From: Crocodylus rhombifer
Lineage: Eukaryota; Chordata; Crocodylia; Crocodylidae
Assembly: GCA_038503035.1 (NCBI GenBank)
Contig: JAVSML010024569.1
Coordinates: forward strand, 248,001-312,000
Length of the DNA stretch: 64,000 nucleotides
Direction: 5' to 3'
This document shows positions 23,400 to 35,486 of this stretch, one piece after another. The notes under the pieces were generated by a model that saw only the letters and a program-made list of their open reading frames with translations, ran no database searches and was not told the origin of the DNA. The position numbers were made by a program, and so were the translations under genes. How positions within the stretch are numbered: the first letter of the stretch is position 1; every line of letters begins with the position of its first letter.

Positions 23400-23690
23400 A
23401 TTTCTCCATTTAGTATGGAGAAGAGAAGGCTGAGGGTGGATTTAGTAACAGTTTTAAAATACCTGCAGGGCAGTTAGGATGGAGAATGGACTTTTCTCTG
23501 TGGCTGTAGGAACAGGTTAGCAGTGACAGGCTGCAGCCGAGAAAATTTAAGTTGTATATTAGGAAGAACTGTCTGACCTTGAGGGTAGTCAAACATTGGA
23601 AGAGGCTACCTGGAAAAGTTGAAAATTTCCAGGGGTGGAAATTCTACAAGAGCAACTTGGAGGTTGTACTGGGATGGTTTAGTCATGGAT
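23400..23690 (+). mobile_element. CR1 LINE 3' fragment
   Basis: GGAGAAGAGAAGGCTGAGGG, then TTTAAAATACCTGCAGGGC, ATTAGGAAGAACTGTCTGAC and TGGAAGAGGCTACCTGG follow the CR1 3' region in order. The octamer end is missing, so it is a fragment. It abuts the dead RT remnant. Confidence 0.7.
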
Positions 23691-24325
23691 AATGACCAAG
23701 GCAAAGGCATGCTCTGAGTGCTGGGTGTGCAGTGGTATACATGTGTCAGGGCATCCCCTGCTGGGGGCTTCCCAGGACATGCGTTTTCAAGTGGAGAATC
23801 CCTGTTTGCATTTTATCATGCAGGATCAGGCCTTTGAAGTAGCAGGGGCCCTATCCTGTGGGACAGTGGGTGATGTCTGCATTGCTCAACATAGTGGATC
23901 AGCTGTGCTGGGACACATCCTGACACAACTGATCAGGTTTTATTTGGCAATGTCTGCTTATAGCTAAAGATAAGCTGTCCTCAGATTTCTTAGTACAGAA
24001 TAGATCTGTGTGACCAGATAAGGTCACTAGGATCACTTTCAGGAAAGGAAGATTGAATGAGGAGGTTTCATTAACAAATCGGACAACGTTTCCATCAATG
24101 AGGACATTTTCCGTAAGTGTAAGCTAATTAGTTTTTTTCTGTTGCACTTTGTCTCCTGCAGTATTTGTTGTAAGCAAATGGATGAATTAAAATTTAAGTT
24201 TATCCAATTTTGCTGTATCATCTTGAAGCTTGAGATTTCTTCATGAAGTGCTAAGTCTTGTTAAATCTGGCTTAGCAACCAGTAAAAGCTAGTGTGTTGC
24301 CTATTCCTTTTTACTTATGAAGCAG
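23691..24325. other. Intronic stretch, nothing recognised
   Basis: Moderate-GC sequence with no recognised repeat, lying between the CR1 fragment and the solo LTR. Confidence 0.4.
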
Positions 24326-25290
24326 TGTAACAGGGGGCCTTCTTGGGGCTGATTTTTGCCTCTGGCCTGCCCACCTGTTTCTGGGCCAGCCTCCTCCCTT
24401 TTCCTGCCATGCCTTGTTGTTAATCAATTAATTAATGATCTTAATTAGGTGGGAGGCTGCCCATTTTCATGGCCTGATGCCAGGGGGTGCTATTTGCAGC
24501 TCTTTATCCCCCCTGGACTGCAGCCTGTGCCTTGCAGATGGCATCCGTTGATGTTAATTTCGCCAGCCCCACACCGGGTCCCAGACTTCTCTAATGAGGA
24601 CCTCTCCAAGATCCCTCCATTCCGGCGGCCTACCCTGCCTTCACTCAGGCTATCTAGCTTCCTGAAAGTATTTTTTCCCTCTTGGGTGTGGTGCCCCCGG
24701 GATCTCTGGCCATACAGGCCCTGGCCTCGCCTCCAAGGCCAGTCGGAAACCCCAGGCCATCTTAGCTCTGGGCATCCCTCACGGTGGGCCCCTGGCCCTT
24801 TTAACCATTCTGGTCTTGTCCCCAGCATTGACCAGTCAAAGTTACTCTCTCTCTATCAGGTCCAAGTCTCTAGCACCAATCTCTCCCCGCAGTCTGCCCT
24901 CTGGGTCCTAGTAGCAGGTGACCCATCCAGTTCTGGGGGCTGGAGTTAAGGCACCCCAACCTGCCTTTCACCAGGGTGGTCACTGGCCTGGCACTTCCTG
25001 GGGGCTCCCGTGCACCACTGAGAGCCCCACCAGGCCACCCACTCCTGGCAGGGTGCAGTTTTAGGTCATGCCCAGGACCAGGAACCTCCTAACCATCGCC
25101 TACAGCTCCTCCCTTACCCTCCAGGGTGTTCTAAGAAGCCTCGCAGCCAGGTGATGTTGCCTCCTGGTCAGCCAGCAGGGAACTGAACTATTTATTTAGG
25201 CAGCCAGGGTCAAAATGGCTGCTGCAATCAGGCACCTGCTGGCTGCTTGGCTCTGATCTTAAAGTGGCAGGCACAAACTGCCCTTCCACA
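24326..25290 (-). mobile_element. Solo LTR of an endogenous retrovirus-like element, copy A
   Basis: In plus orientation it runs from TGTAACAGGGGGCC to CTGCCCTTCCACA, so on the minus strand it begins TGTGGAAG and ends TGTTACA (TG...CA). It is flanked by a perfect 5-bp duplication, AGCAG at 24321-24325 and 25291-25295, the hallmark of integrase-mediated insertion. About 965 bp. The copy at 44336-45262 is homologous over its whole length in the opposite orientation. No gag, pol or env sequence lies next to it, so it is a solo LTR left by recombination. A 166-codon frame at 24449-24949 lies within the LTR and shows no known domain. Confidence 0.8.
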
Positions 25291-25599
25291 AGCAGCCATC
25301 TGAATCTTTTTTCTTTCATTCTTGGAAGTTTGGATGACTGAAGGTTGTCTTAGAAACCTTAAACAGACAGAATTTTTAAGAGTGCCTAAAAGCATAGTTC
25401 TCAGTCTCACCCTCTTCCCACTTAAAATTGTTGCTTTAGTGCATTGTCTATTGCTTGAAGACTGGTATGGTGTTGGGAAATTATAGTGTAAAGAAAAATA
25501 CTTAGTAAAGATTTGTGAGAGCAATATTCCATAGCTATTACATTCTCCTTACTACTTTCATGGAGATGTATCTACCTAAATTTTAAAGATTATGTTGCA

Positions 25600-25740
25600 G
25601 ACCATTTATTAACCATTGGGAAAACTAAAGCATTCTGAGACTTAAATGACTTGCTCAGTGTACTGGAGCAAGACAGTGGCAGCCAGAAACTGAATCCAGA
25701 TGTTCAGACTCCTTGTCCAGTATTCCCACTTCTGGATCTT
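25600..25740 (-). repeat. MIR-type core-SINE
   Basis: GGGAAAACTAAAGCATTCTG, AATGACTTGCTCAGTGTACT and GCAAGACAGTGGCAGCCAGA follow the minus-strand MIR core in order, then AACTGAATCCAGATGTTCAG. Old copy; edges approximate. Confidence 0.75.
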
Positions 25741-25986
25741 GTGAAGATTTTCTTATCTACAAATACGTGTGTGAAACCCAGAAGATGAATAAGAAGATGC
25801 TGGGTTTATATTGGAAGATTGTTTGACACTTTACTGATCTCAGAACTGATTATGAAGTAAAGCCAAAGCAAAATTGTTTCTAAGTCTTTCCAGGAGTGGA
25901 ACAAAGCAGAACATCATTGCAACTTGAACTAGAGTTGCAATTAGAAGAGCAGAGTTGCAACTTGTATAGGTGGTTGCCAAAAATGT

Positions 25987-26578
25987 TACTGTATTTACCT
26001 GAAATCCAAGATCACTCTGATTTTAAGGCCTGTACCCTCCAATATTTAGATTGTACACATGGGAAATTTCTAAATTTGTTATAATTTTACGTATCTAGAC
26101 ATTAATTATTGGTGGGTTATCTTAAATTTGTCCTGTTTTCCCTTCTCCCCCCACACTGCATAAGGGCAAGAAGCAGCAGGGGGTAAAGAGTGGGGAGGGC
26201 AGGCAAGAGGGAAGCCAAGTGGAACCCTCCTCCCAACGGTTCCTGCATTCCTGATACCTGGTTCCCTACCCACAGCTGCCCCCTGCTGGACCTTATTCCA
26301 GCCAGGGGCAAGGAGCACAGAGAAGGAAGCATGTGCTACCTCTGGTCCGAACTCTGATCCCAGCCTTGACTCAAGAGTTGGGGCCATAACTGCCACTGCA
26401 TAGCCAGCCAGCAACAAAATGGTAAGGGGGGAAGAGAGAGGAAATGGAGACTATGGGTGGGGTAGTGGCTGTGGCTCCAACCGTGGCTGCTGCTCTGTCT
26501 GCTTGTCCTTGAATCTGAGATGAGGGGCTAAATGGGGAGTGGGGGTGTCCCTCATCTCGGATTAAAGTAAATGTTGTA
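25987..26578 (+). mobile_element. DNA transposon with TACTGTATTT ends, 592 bp
   Basis: Left end TACTGTATTTACCTGAAATC; right end CTCGGATTAAAGTAAATGTT then GTA, the inverted relative. The core (about 26140-26540) is GC-rich, like the one at 20606. No transposase. The elements at 20606 and 21640 share the same end sequence. Confidence 0.6.
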
Positions 26579-27850
26579 ACTTAGTTTATAACATATTTGA
26601 CCAAATTCCATGTTTAGAAGGTGTCATATGCACACACAGTGGTGCATACTCAATAAAATTCAAACAACAAGGCAGAATCTATGGGTGTATTGGGTTTGTT
26701 GGGGTTTTTTTGGTTTTGTTTTTCCTGTTGGCCTTTTAATAGCTCTAGTTAAATGACTTGGGGTACAACCTAAAGTATCTGGTTTTTAACATCTTGCAAA
26801 AGGACTTAAGGAGAAACTTAATTTCTCTCCAAATAAATAACAACCAACCAGTTTGGGAGTTTAATTTATATGTGGTAGAGAGAAGGCATGTGCTAAATTG
26901 TATTGTGATTTTTTTTTTTTTTTAAACTAAGTTTTGTGTAAAACTGAGCACCAAGTAGTGATTATTCTTCTTAAGATAAAAATGGTAGCTATTTATACCC
27001 ATGACTTTTTATAAAATAGCAAACATTTACAGAGGAGGAAAAGGTTTTTAAAAAATTAATGGTAATGTATCACGTTTTGTGTTGTTGGTTTGCTTGAAAG
27101 ACCTGTATTCCTAACATAATATTGGATTTTTGGCTTTACCAACAGCACTGCAAAAAGAAATGCTTTTCCTCCCAAGCCTGACTTTTGCATTTAGCTGCCT
27201 TGACAAATGTTCAGGTTGTGAGAACAGAGATGCTCATCCCCGTAGGAACTGTTGACAGCACAAATGCCTCAGAGAGTTTTTGGAATTGCAGTTTCTCACT
27301 GGGTGTCTGAATGTTTTCTATGGGGCCACAATTTTCAGGAACCAAGCCCACGAGCAGACTGTTTTCTATTATAATGCCACCACCTCTCCTTCAAATTTAT
27401 GGAAGTTGAAACTTCTGTGGAAAGCTCCATGGATGTGGGGTAGGTGAGAAGGCTACAGAACTGGGCTTTAGGAAGAGTGCCCTCCGTACATTCATTTCCC
27501 CTCTCTTTCATATTAGTTGGAGGTTACTTTCTTCCTGCTTCATCTACTGCTTGCTGCTTTGGAGCTAATGAGTTCCCAGAGCGCACACTGTCTCTGTTTT
27601 TTTTTTTCTTTGGCCTTTTAAAGCTGTATTCCTGAGACTAATTATTAAAAAAAACCCGTGAGCTTTTTCCATGAACAGAGTTCCAAGGGATGGAGGGATG
27701 TCCAAAATGTGGTTTTGAGTATTATTAATGTCCTGGGTACTTACAGGGTCCATATAGAAACTTTCAGCTGGGCTTCAGTAGATATGTATGAGGAGAAAAC
27801 TGTCTACAGTGAGCAGGGTGTGATGACTGGTATACACTAAAGACTCATTA
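26579..27850. other. Intronic stretch with T-rich tracts
   Basis: Contains a GGGTTTG/GGGGTTTTTTT tract (26690-26725, the reverse of the A-rich CCCAAACCC type) and T-runs near 26910-26923 and 27596-27609. No gene or repeat was recognised. Confidence 0.4.
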
Positions 27851-27854
27851 GACG

Positions 27855-27990
27855 CTTCTGGGTTGTAAAGTTAGCTGTGTCACTGACTAATTGAGTAACT
27901 GTGTGCAAGTCACTTGGAAAATGGAGACACAAAGTCCCCTTCTGTGCAGTGTTTGTGTACTTCATGTGTTTTGCCCTCTAGGTTTAAATA
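27855..27990 (+). repeat. Possible MIR-type core-SINE
   Basis: CTTCTGGGTTGTAAAGTTAG, GTGTCACTGACTAATTGAGT and GTGTGCAAGTCACTTGGAAA resemble the MIR 5' half and core. Weakly preserved. Confidence 0.5.
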
Positions 27991-30680
27991 AAACTTCTCT
28001 TATAAACCGCATGGGTCTTGTCTGTAGTCTTGGTTTCTGCCTAAAAGACTTACTGGCGTATATGTATTATTAATAATAAAACAAAGACTTCTCCTGACCC
28101 CTCTCCATATACCTTCTAACGGTTTTAACTCTGCTGATCTAAAATTTTCCACTGATGACATTTAGGAGTTCAGATTTTTTTTAATCTTTTTGTTTTTTCT
28201 TTCTTTCACATAATTATGCTTGTAACTGTCCACAGTAGAGCTTTTATCAGTATAAAACAGTTTAGTTCAGCATAATTTGTGCTGTTTTTAGGTATTAGGA
28301 TTATGCCTTAACTTTGTAAGCAAAGACAAATCAAGCCTGGTGCCTTCTAAGAGAACTTCTCTAAATTCAAGCATAGGAAAGGCCTTGAAAAATATTTTTG
28401 CTCTTTGAAGACAAGTAGAGTTTGCTTTCATAGATGCAAAGTATATTTCTAAACACTTGGTATAGACTCTGTACTGTACTAAGTCAGCTGAGTTCACTTT
28501 AAAAAATCTCCTTACCTGATTTATACATCAATCTAAGCTGTTAAAATCCTTTTAAAAAGGCTAATTCAAAGTTTTATTCTCTCTTTTGTCTTTACCAAGA
28601 GTTGGTAAGGGAGAAAGTGTTTTAAATTTGATTTAGAGTGGGTTAATTCAGCCCAGGGTGAATTGTGCATGTGAGCCTGTGAATGTAAGTTAGCCCCAAT
28701 CCATGCAAACATCTTCTCTCTACAGCCCCCAACTGGAGAATCTAGTATTTCCATTTGTATTGTGAAAGATTTGCATTTCAAATATACTTGCAAGTGTTAC
28801 AACTTGTATAACTGGGAATGAATCGTCTTCCTGGGTGTGGGGAAAGATCATCTCATTCACACGATTCCAGTACTTACAAGGAACAGTTTATACCTGTGTA
28901 TAAGTAAGTACTTTCAAATATTGGATCTTTCAGTATACTATGCTCTCTTATTTTGTAACACTGATTGGTCATCCGTAGAAAGTTTTCGTAGAACACCTCT
29001 GCGCATAACTCATTATCTGATTATACCATTTAGGCTGTGTGAGTGAGGTGGACAGGATGTAGTCTATTGATAACAGAGAGTTCCTGTCTTATTTTTTCTT
29101 TCCTTTTTCTGCTGTGGCTGAATTGACTGATTTGACATGGGAGGAGGAGGATGTAGGTTTAGCTGACCAATCAGTCGTTCTCTGTTAATGGAGACCAGAC
29201 AGACAACAGTATCCCTAAATATGCCTGCTGGTGAAAACTCACTTAACCATACAGGGATATTTATTTGGACTTTAGCTTCAAATGGCTGGAGAGGAACCTT
29301 CATGGCAACTTTTTGACTCAGTAATGTGACTTATGAGAAATGAGTGTTGTGGGAACAGAGGAAACTGTTATGAGTGGGAGAAAATGTATTTTTAAAAGTG
29401 TTCCATAGTGATGAACGTGTGCCTCCAGGCAGCATGATTTGTATGCAATCTCTAGACTATAAAAGTGGTTATATATATAATATAATTACAATTTGGTGGG
29501 AGTGGGAGGTGGCATGAGGTTAGGCTAATTGGTTTTGTGTGCTTCATTCACATCTGTTTCATACATCAAGGTCTATGTACTTGAACTGCAGGAAAATCGA
29601 TAGCAAATGAAAGACAGGAGCCCTGTGGCTCACCAGAAAATTATTTGAATAGGGCAAAATCAATAATTTCATTTCCATATGTCTTTGATTGCTTCACATC
29701 ATGCGCAAGCCATAAGAAGGATATTATATCTCATGGCACAAAAAGTGATCTTTGTGGTTTCCAGAAACCAGTGCAGAGCAAAAGCAATAAGCAAGGGTAA
29801 AATTGGGTCATCCTGTTAATTTGGAGAGAGAGGAATAGCATACTCTCTCCTGTAGTATAAAGCGTGCCCCAAGAATAATCAGGGGTTTGGACATGTGACT
29901 GGGGGAGATGGGGTAAAGGAAAGGATATTTTAAGATTACTTTTATTTTATCATGAACTTAAATGTTGGACCATCTGAAGGAAGGACTTACTTAAAAGTAA
30001 GAAGTAAGTATTGTAGTGACCGCCATTGAGAACTCTGGGGAGAGACCAGCTCCAAAAGTAAATAGCTTATCAGACTAGGTGGCCAGTCCACCTTGAAAAT
30101 AGGCCAGGATTGTATGTATTTACACTTAAACTGCTTAGGCTTCTAGCGTGTTAAATGTGAATCTGCGTCTTGAAAGTTGGTATAGCATGTGTTGAACAAC
30201 TAAAAATTACGTTCTTTAATATGTTGTGCAAGTACATTTTGCTTGATTTTAAAACAAAACAAAACAAAAAAAACCCCAAACCCAAACCCAACAAAACTTG
30301 AGACCTAAATATTCAGATTTGTAAGTGGAGGAGAGAGGAATGACAGCTACAAGTCCAAGGTATGTTTAGTGGGATCCAATTCTTTGTCTGACAATCCTGA
30401 ATAAATTTATAAAGGTTTAGACCTTGTAAACTTGTTTGCACTTGTGCTGACAACATTACAACTTCCAGGGACACACTGATGGTTTGTTTGATTACTCTGC
30501 AAAGAAATATTTACATAAATAGTTGCTAGGTAAAAATGTACTTGCATTAATGAAGTGCAGAAAATGTGGCTTCAGAATTCATTGCACACAACTGTGTGCA
30601 GGCTTCTATATGGCTACTTATGGACGTGGAATAAAGAACAAGCAGCGCTTTTCTTTGAGCTCTGCGTGCCCCTTCACCAA
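27991..30680. other. Intronic stretch, nothing recognised
   Basis: AT-rich. It has a TATATATATAATATAATTA tract at about 29470-29488 and an AAAAC-rich/CCCAAACCC tract at 30251-30297. No gene or transposon was recognised. Confidence 0.45.
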
Positions 30681-30890
30681 GTGCAGCACATGCCCGGAAG
30701 AGGCATTGTGTTAGTTTGACCTGGCTCACTCAATGTCTCTATAGACTGGACACTTCAGCGAAGTTTTTTTGGTGCTTTTATCTAGCAGCTGATTGAGCAC
30801 CAAAAAGCCCTGCTGAAGCACCCATCTGTATAGACACTGGGGAGCCGTGTCAAACTAACTTGCTTCCTCTTCTGGTAAAGCACTACTTCT
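30681..30890. mobile_element. Foldback (palindromic) MITE, about 210 bp
   Basis: Two arms of about 100 bp are inverted copies: left GGAAGAGGCATTGTGTTAGT, TTTGAC, AATGTCTCTATAGA, CTTCAGC, TTTTGGTGCT; right AGCACCAAAAA, GCTGAAG, TCTGTATAGACACT, GTCAAACTAA, CTTCCTCTTC. The loop is about 15 bases (30782-30796). Open frames on both strands in this interval are mirror images of each other and not genes. Terminal duplications were not resolved. Confidence 0.8.
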
Positions 30891-32139
30891 TGTTTCTGTT
30901 TTGGTTTTTTTCCCCCCACATCTGTTAGCAGCCTATGTGCCTAACTTTATGGTGTGTGCATGTCTGTTGTTAATTTTATGATTTCTCAGTGTCTGTGTCC
31001 ACCAATTATAACTTGTCATGTACTAGATTGGGGAAAGAGCTATCTCTTCACTGTATGTCTACAGTGCTCATGACGGTGTGATCCTAATCCTTGACCATAG
31101 TTCAGATAGGCCAGTATCTAAGTAAGTCTGAGTGCAAGAGAGATATGGCATGGAGTAGACAGTAGGCACAGTGTTTTAGACCTGGAAACCTAATGGGTAT
31201 GGGTTGTATGTTTGTGTAAGGATGTGTACACATTGCTTCTTACATGTAACTTTGAAAATCTGCTTCACAATTGATTTACTCGTAGTAAATTATGCATTTT
31301 ATTATCACTGGCAGAAAAATGTAGTACACTAAGAAAAATACATATGTTGTCTAATTTAGTTGATTCTAGAGCCAGTTAACAGATTCCTTTGGGGGTGGGG
31401 AACAATTATCTTAATCCAAATCAAGTATTTTTCCTTTAAAGGTTCATATTCTTAGGATTCTGTTAAAATTATTTGAGTTTCTCCAAGCAACCCCAAGGTA
31501 TTTGGGCTTATTACGTAAAGTTAAACCTTTGTAATGCAATAAATGAGAAATTATTTCAACTTGAATCTTTTTTATGAAAAGGTAGGGAAATGTCCTTTTT
31601 ACTAGTTAAGTAGTTAGCATATGCTTGGTAAAAGCTTTTTTTCCCCTTTTATACTTGTATTGACCAGTACTGTCCAACACTTTGCTGCTGTAAAAAGCTG
31701 TTACCTTCTAACTGGCAATATTTTGTCTCTAATTCACTTTTCCATCCCTAACCTAAATAATTAAGTACCCGCCTACTTCTTTGGCATGTTGTATGTCATG
31801 CTATCCTTAAAATGTTAAGAAAATGCCATTTCTACTATGATTTCGGTGCTACTCAACAAGAAATCGCCTTATAGGGCAGAAATCATTTTAAGCTGCTTTA
31901 ACTGAATATCACCCCTCAAGCTATAGAATACAGTTCCAGTTTTGTGCATTCTTGGCTTGTGTAGTGCAGTAGGTTACCATATCTGGGTGGCTTGTGATGT
32001 TATTTTGTGTTTTGTTTTAATACAGTTATCTAATAATTTGCGGATTTTATTTCCAAAGCTGCCTCCCCTTTTTTTTTTTTAATTGTTTTTTTTTTGTTGC
32101 ATTCTCCTGTTGTCTGAGTAATACATATTAACATAGCAT
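30891..32139. other. Intronic stretch, nothing recognised
   Basis: AT-rich with T-runs at 32070-32093. No gene or element was recognised. Confidence 0.4.
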
Positions 32140-33640
32140 TGGAAAATACTTCTTGAGTCATCAGTTTCAGTCAGCTACTATCATAGACAATGCTTTGTAT
32201 TATATCCCATCCATAAACTTACCAGCTTCATCTTAAAAGCAGTTAGGCTTTCTGGTCTTACTTATACAGTGGTGAGATTTGCTTTGAGGATTAGGAACCT
32301 TTTAGAACCTTTTTCTAATTTCTAGTTTAAACTTATGCAAGGCTGGATTTATACCTGTTTGTTTAGTTTCAACATTGTCCTTTTTAGCTTAATTAGTTCT
32401 TTTCTCTCCCTGGTTTTCACATACAGCAGTCATATCCCCTTCCAGCCTTTGTTTTGCTAGGTTAAACAAGCCAAGCTCTTTTAATCATCTCTTGTCAAAC
32501 GGTCTGCCCACTTTCCTGATCATCCTAGCAGCCCTTCTCTACATTGTTCCGGTTCTATTTAGTTTTTCTTAAATATGGGTTAGTACAACTCTATGCAGTA
32601 TTCCAAATACAGTTGTACCATGGCCCTGTGCAATGCTACCAGTATTTCCCTTTCTTTAATGGAAATACCTCTTCTGATGCATCCTACAGTCACATTTACT
32701 TCTTTCATAGCCATATCATATTGGCAAATTACAGTCATCCTGTGACTGACCAGTACACCAAGGTCATTGTCATCTTGGTTGGTTCCTATTGGTGGGTTTC
32801 CAGCATATAACGAAAGTTTTTGTTAACTTGCAAGTGCACAACTTGGGCAAATTCATTAGAACTAAGGAGCTGAGGAAATGGTTAATTTAATAAGCATAAA
32901 ATGCAATTTCCTTGGCTTATTAAATTTGCCTTTTTGATGCAGAAACTTTAGTTACAAACCTAATTTTGTTTACTCTTCCACTTTAAAATGTATCAGCTTG
33001 ATCATATGATCCAAAGTTATCGTTTATAACCTACGTTTCTATGAAGACTTCTTATTTATCGAAATAAAATCTAAAATAACATCACTGCTTGAGGGACTGT
33101 AGCAGACTCCCAGCAATACCCACATAAAACCTTTCTTCCCTATGGTGGCCTTGATCCAAACAGATCTTCATCCATGCTTTTCCTTTTTGTTTATTTACAG
33201 ACTACTACATCATCAATATCGAATGCTGCACCACCACTCTTCCCCTTCACTTCTGTCATTCCTGGAAAAATGTATAATTTATACCTGTTTCAGATATGAT
33301 TGCTATCTTACTGTTTATGTTTCTCTTGCAATATCCAGTTTTATGTCTTACATGTTCCTTTGTCTTTATCATTCAGCTTCCTGGAGTTTGCAAACAGTTC
33401 AGTTTTCATTGACCATACCCTGCAACCTACTTGAATAAAATTAAAGTTCTGTCATTTAACTGTATCACTCACTTGATTAACATTCTCATCAACATGACCA
33501 CTTATGTCCATCTTCTGCCCACTGATATTTCATTGTCCACTGATTTTGTTTTGTATTGTTTGACAGCCACCTTCATGCATTTAAAAACCTGCATGGAGAG
33601 TACAGAAGTCTCTCCCAAGGTTGTGTCTTCATTGGACGAG
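32140..33640 (-). mobile_element. Old CR1/L3-like LINE, 3' part
   Basis: On the plus strand, CATCTCTTGTCAAACGGTCT, CATCCTAGCAGCCCTTCTCT, GCAGTATTCCAAATACAGTT and TGACCAGTACACCAAGGTCA resemble, in order, the minus-strand 3' region of CR1/L3 elements ('...CATCCT...GCCCTTCTCT', '...ATTCCA...', '...CACCAAGGTC'). Further on, a segment near 33340-33430 (CATTCAGCTTCCTGGAGTTT) resembles the upstream ORF2 region. Divergence is higher than in the CR1 copies at 3.6-6.2 kb, so it is older. Edges are uncertain. Confidence 0.55.
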
Positions 33641-33877
33641 CTGTAGCCTTTGAACTGTATTTCTGTAGGGTCTCTAGGAACCATCTTTTGAAGGTTGTAA
33701 AATATCTATTCTAAGAACAGATTAGGCACATACTGTATTTTCTCACATACCATGCCTCCCAAGTAAGACCTTGTTTTTGGGAAGACACAAAATTTTTTTT
33801 CCATAGTTAAAGCTGCATAGAGTGGAGATGAAGCATGGTCTTCATATTACTCTCACACTTTTTTTTCCTTCCAAGCC

Positions 33878-33894
33878 AAAAAAAAAAAAAAAAA
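33878..33894. repeat. Poly(A) tract
   Basis: Run of about 17 A. It is followed at 33911 by a hAT-like end. Confidence 0.7.
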
Positions 33895-33910
33895 GGTTGA
33901 AACCCTAGCT

Positions 33911-34020
33911 CAGTCATTTTCAACTAGAATGCCACAGCACCTAGGGATCCTTTCAAGTATGCTGCAGGTTCCTCTGCCATGCTAGCATTGTTAGGTGTGC
34001 AAAAATTAGTCAGTAGATAA
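33911..34020 (+). mobile_element. hAT MITE fragment
   Basis: CAGTCATTTTCAACTAGAATG followed by GCCACAGCACC resembles the left end of the hAT element at 49984 and of its relatives (CAGTGATTCTTAACCAGGGTGC type). The right end was not identified. Confidence 0.4.
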
Positions 34021-34024
34021 ACTC

Positions 34025-34262
34025 AAAGGGTGCTTGTACACAAGCAGAAAGGCTGCTTCATTGCACTGTAATTCCAGTCAATTGAGTCTGTTGGAACGTG
34101 GCAGTTCCCATGTTCCAGCAACCTCCTGCATCTCGTGCATTGGTGCCCCGTGCTTCAAAATGGTGGCAGGGGAGCTTTTATCTGAAGCTCATTCAACAAA
34201 CTTTAGATAAAGCGCCCCCGTCACCATTTTGATTCATGGGGACACTGATACACAAGACACTC
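34025..34262 (+). mobile_element. MITE with GGGTGCTTGTACACAAG end
   Basis: AAGGGTGCTTGTACACAAGC at the left end; right end ACTGATACACAAGACACTCT (partial inverted match). The left half (GGCTGCTTCATTGCACTGTAA) is also found at 45348-45425 in shorter form. No coding capacity. Confidence 0.5.
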
Positions 34263-34334
34263 TGGGCACTTTAGAGGAGGTTTTCTAATATTCGAGCATT
34301 TGGGATGTGTTTGCTTGGAGTGGCTCCTCTTTAT

Positions 34335-34425
34335 AGAAACAAAGAAAAATAGGACTGGAAGGGACCTCGGGGAGTCGCTCAACTTAAGGCAGGATGAACC
34401 TGTCTAAATCATTCCAGAAAATCAT
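34335..34425 (-). mobile_element. CR1 LINE 3'-end fragment
   Basis: AAAATAGGACTGGAAGGGAC and CTCAACTTAAGGCAGGATGA match the minus strand of the CR1 3' region ('GGAAGGGACCT...AGGCAGGA'). Short. Confidence 0.65.
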
Positions 34426-35271
34426 GATCTAGATCTATAGGACTTTCAGTGTAACTACTGCCAGTGCGTGACAATCCCATGATAATGGGGATGCCTGGTA
34501 CTAAAACAGTATAGGCATTCTGACTAAATAATAGCCTAGCAGTATATCCACTATCCATTTTAATTTAAACATGCTCACAATTTACACAGCATGCAAAGAA
34601 TTGTTTTATAGTGTAGTAGATATTTTTTACTTCCCTTTTCCTGATTAGGTCTCCACCAATTCTTTCTTCCTGTAAGAGCAGTAGAAATGCACATAAAACT
34701 GAGTATTCATATGAACAAGAAAAAACATGGATTTAATTTCAATAAGACTTCCATATTTTAGAACTTATGAGCCAGAAAAGCCAGAGGAATATTTATTTCA
34801 AGTATTTATGAAATGCAATAGTTTTTCCATGTTTTTGGCACTTAGTAGCACTCCATGCCTAGAAGGACTTCCTATTTAGAAAGGAAAAAGTGACTTTTGC
34901 ACTGGCGTTTAAGATGTTCAAAAGTATATTGTTCTATTTTCCTGCCTAACAGTAGGCAGAAATGTGAACTGAATCTCAGCAACAGTAGCCTTCATACCTC
35001 TCCCAAAGTTGTGAAGCAGTGAGTTTTCAGCCAAAGGATACACTAAGGCAGAGGGAACAAATTAAAGAAGTCATACCCTAAAAATTGAGTATGGGCAGGC
35101 TTAAGTGTTTCATTTCTCATGGTTGTTGCTTTCAAAAAAAAAAAAAAAGCCTTTTTTTAATTCTACAAAATTCTATTTTATTTGCTTCCTTTCCCATGCT
35201 CATTATTTATTTTGGATCAAGTCTCCTCTCTCCCTCCCATGACTATTTCCAAATAATGTAATATTTTAGAA
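34426..35271. other. Intronic stretch, nothing recognised
   Basis: AT-rich with an A-run near 35135-35148. No element was recognised. Confidence 0.4.
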
Positions 35272-35486
35272 CAGGGGTAAGCAACCCCTGGCATGGGTTC
35301 TAGAGCATGGCACACGAAGGCATTTTGCTTGGCATATGTGCCTCGGGGCCGACAGTGGGGGAGGCAGAGCTGCACTACCACAACAGGGATCAGGCCCCTT
35401 GCAGCTCCCCTGCTGTCTGCCCCTAACACACCAAAATCTTACTGTTTTCAGGTTGAGAGTGTTTTTTGCCCAAAACTGTTTTGGAT
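35272..35486 (+). mobile_element. hAT MITE, family B, copy 1 (right end decayed)
   Basis: Left end CAGGGGTAAGCAACCCCTGG. The body closely follows the copy at 39630-39856: GGCACA, GGAGGCATTTTGCTTGGCA (here GAAGGCATTTTGCTTGGCA), GATCAGGCCCCT, CAGCTCCCC and TGTCTGCC in order. The right inverted end is not clear, so the boundary is approximate. Confidence 0.7.

Noticed and set aside
24449..24949. 166-codon open frame
   Set aside because: It lies entirely inside the minus-oriented solo LTR, in the opposite direction to the LTR, with proline/serine-rich sequence due to base composition.
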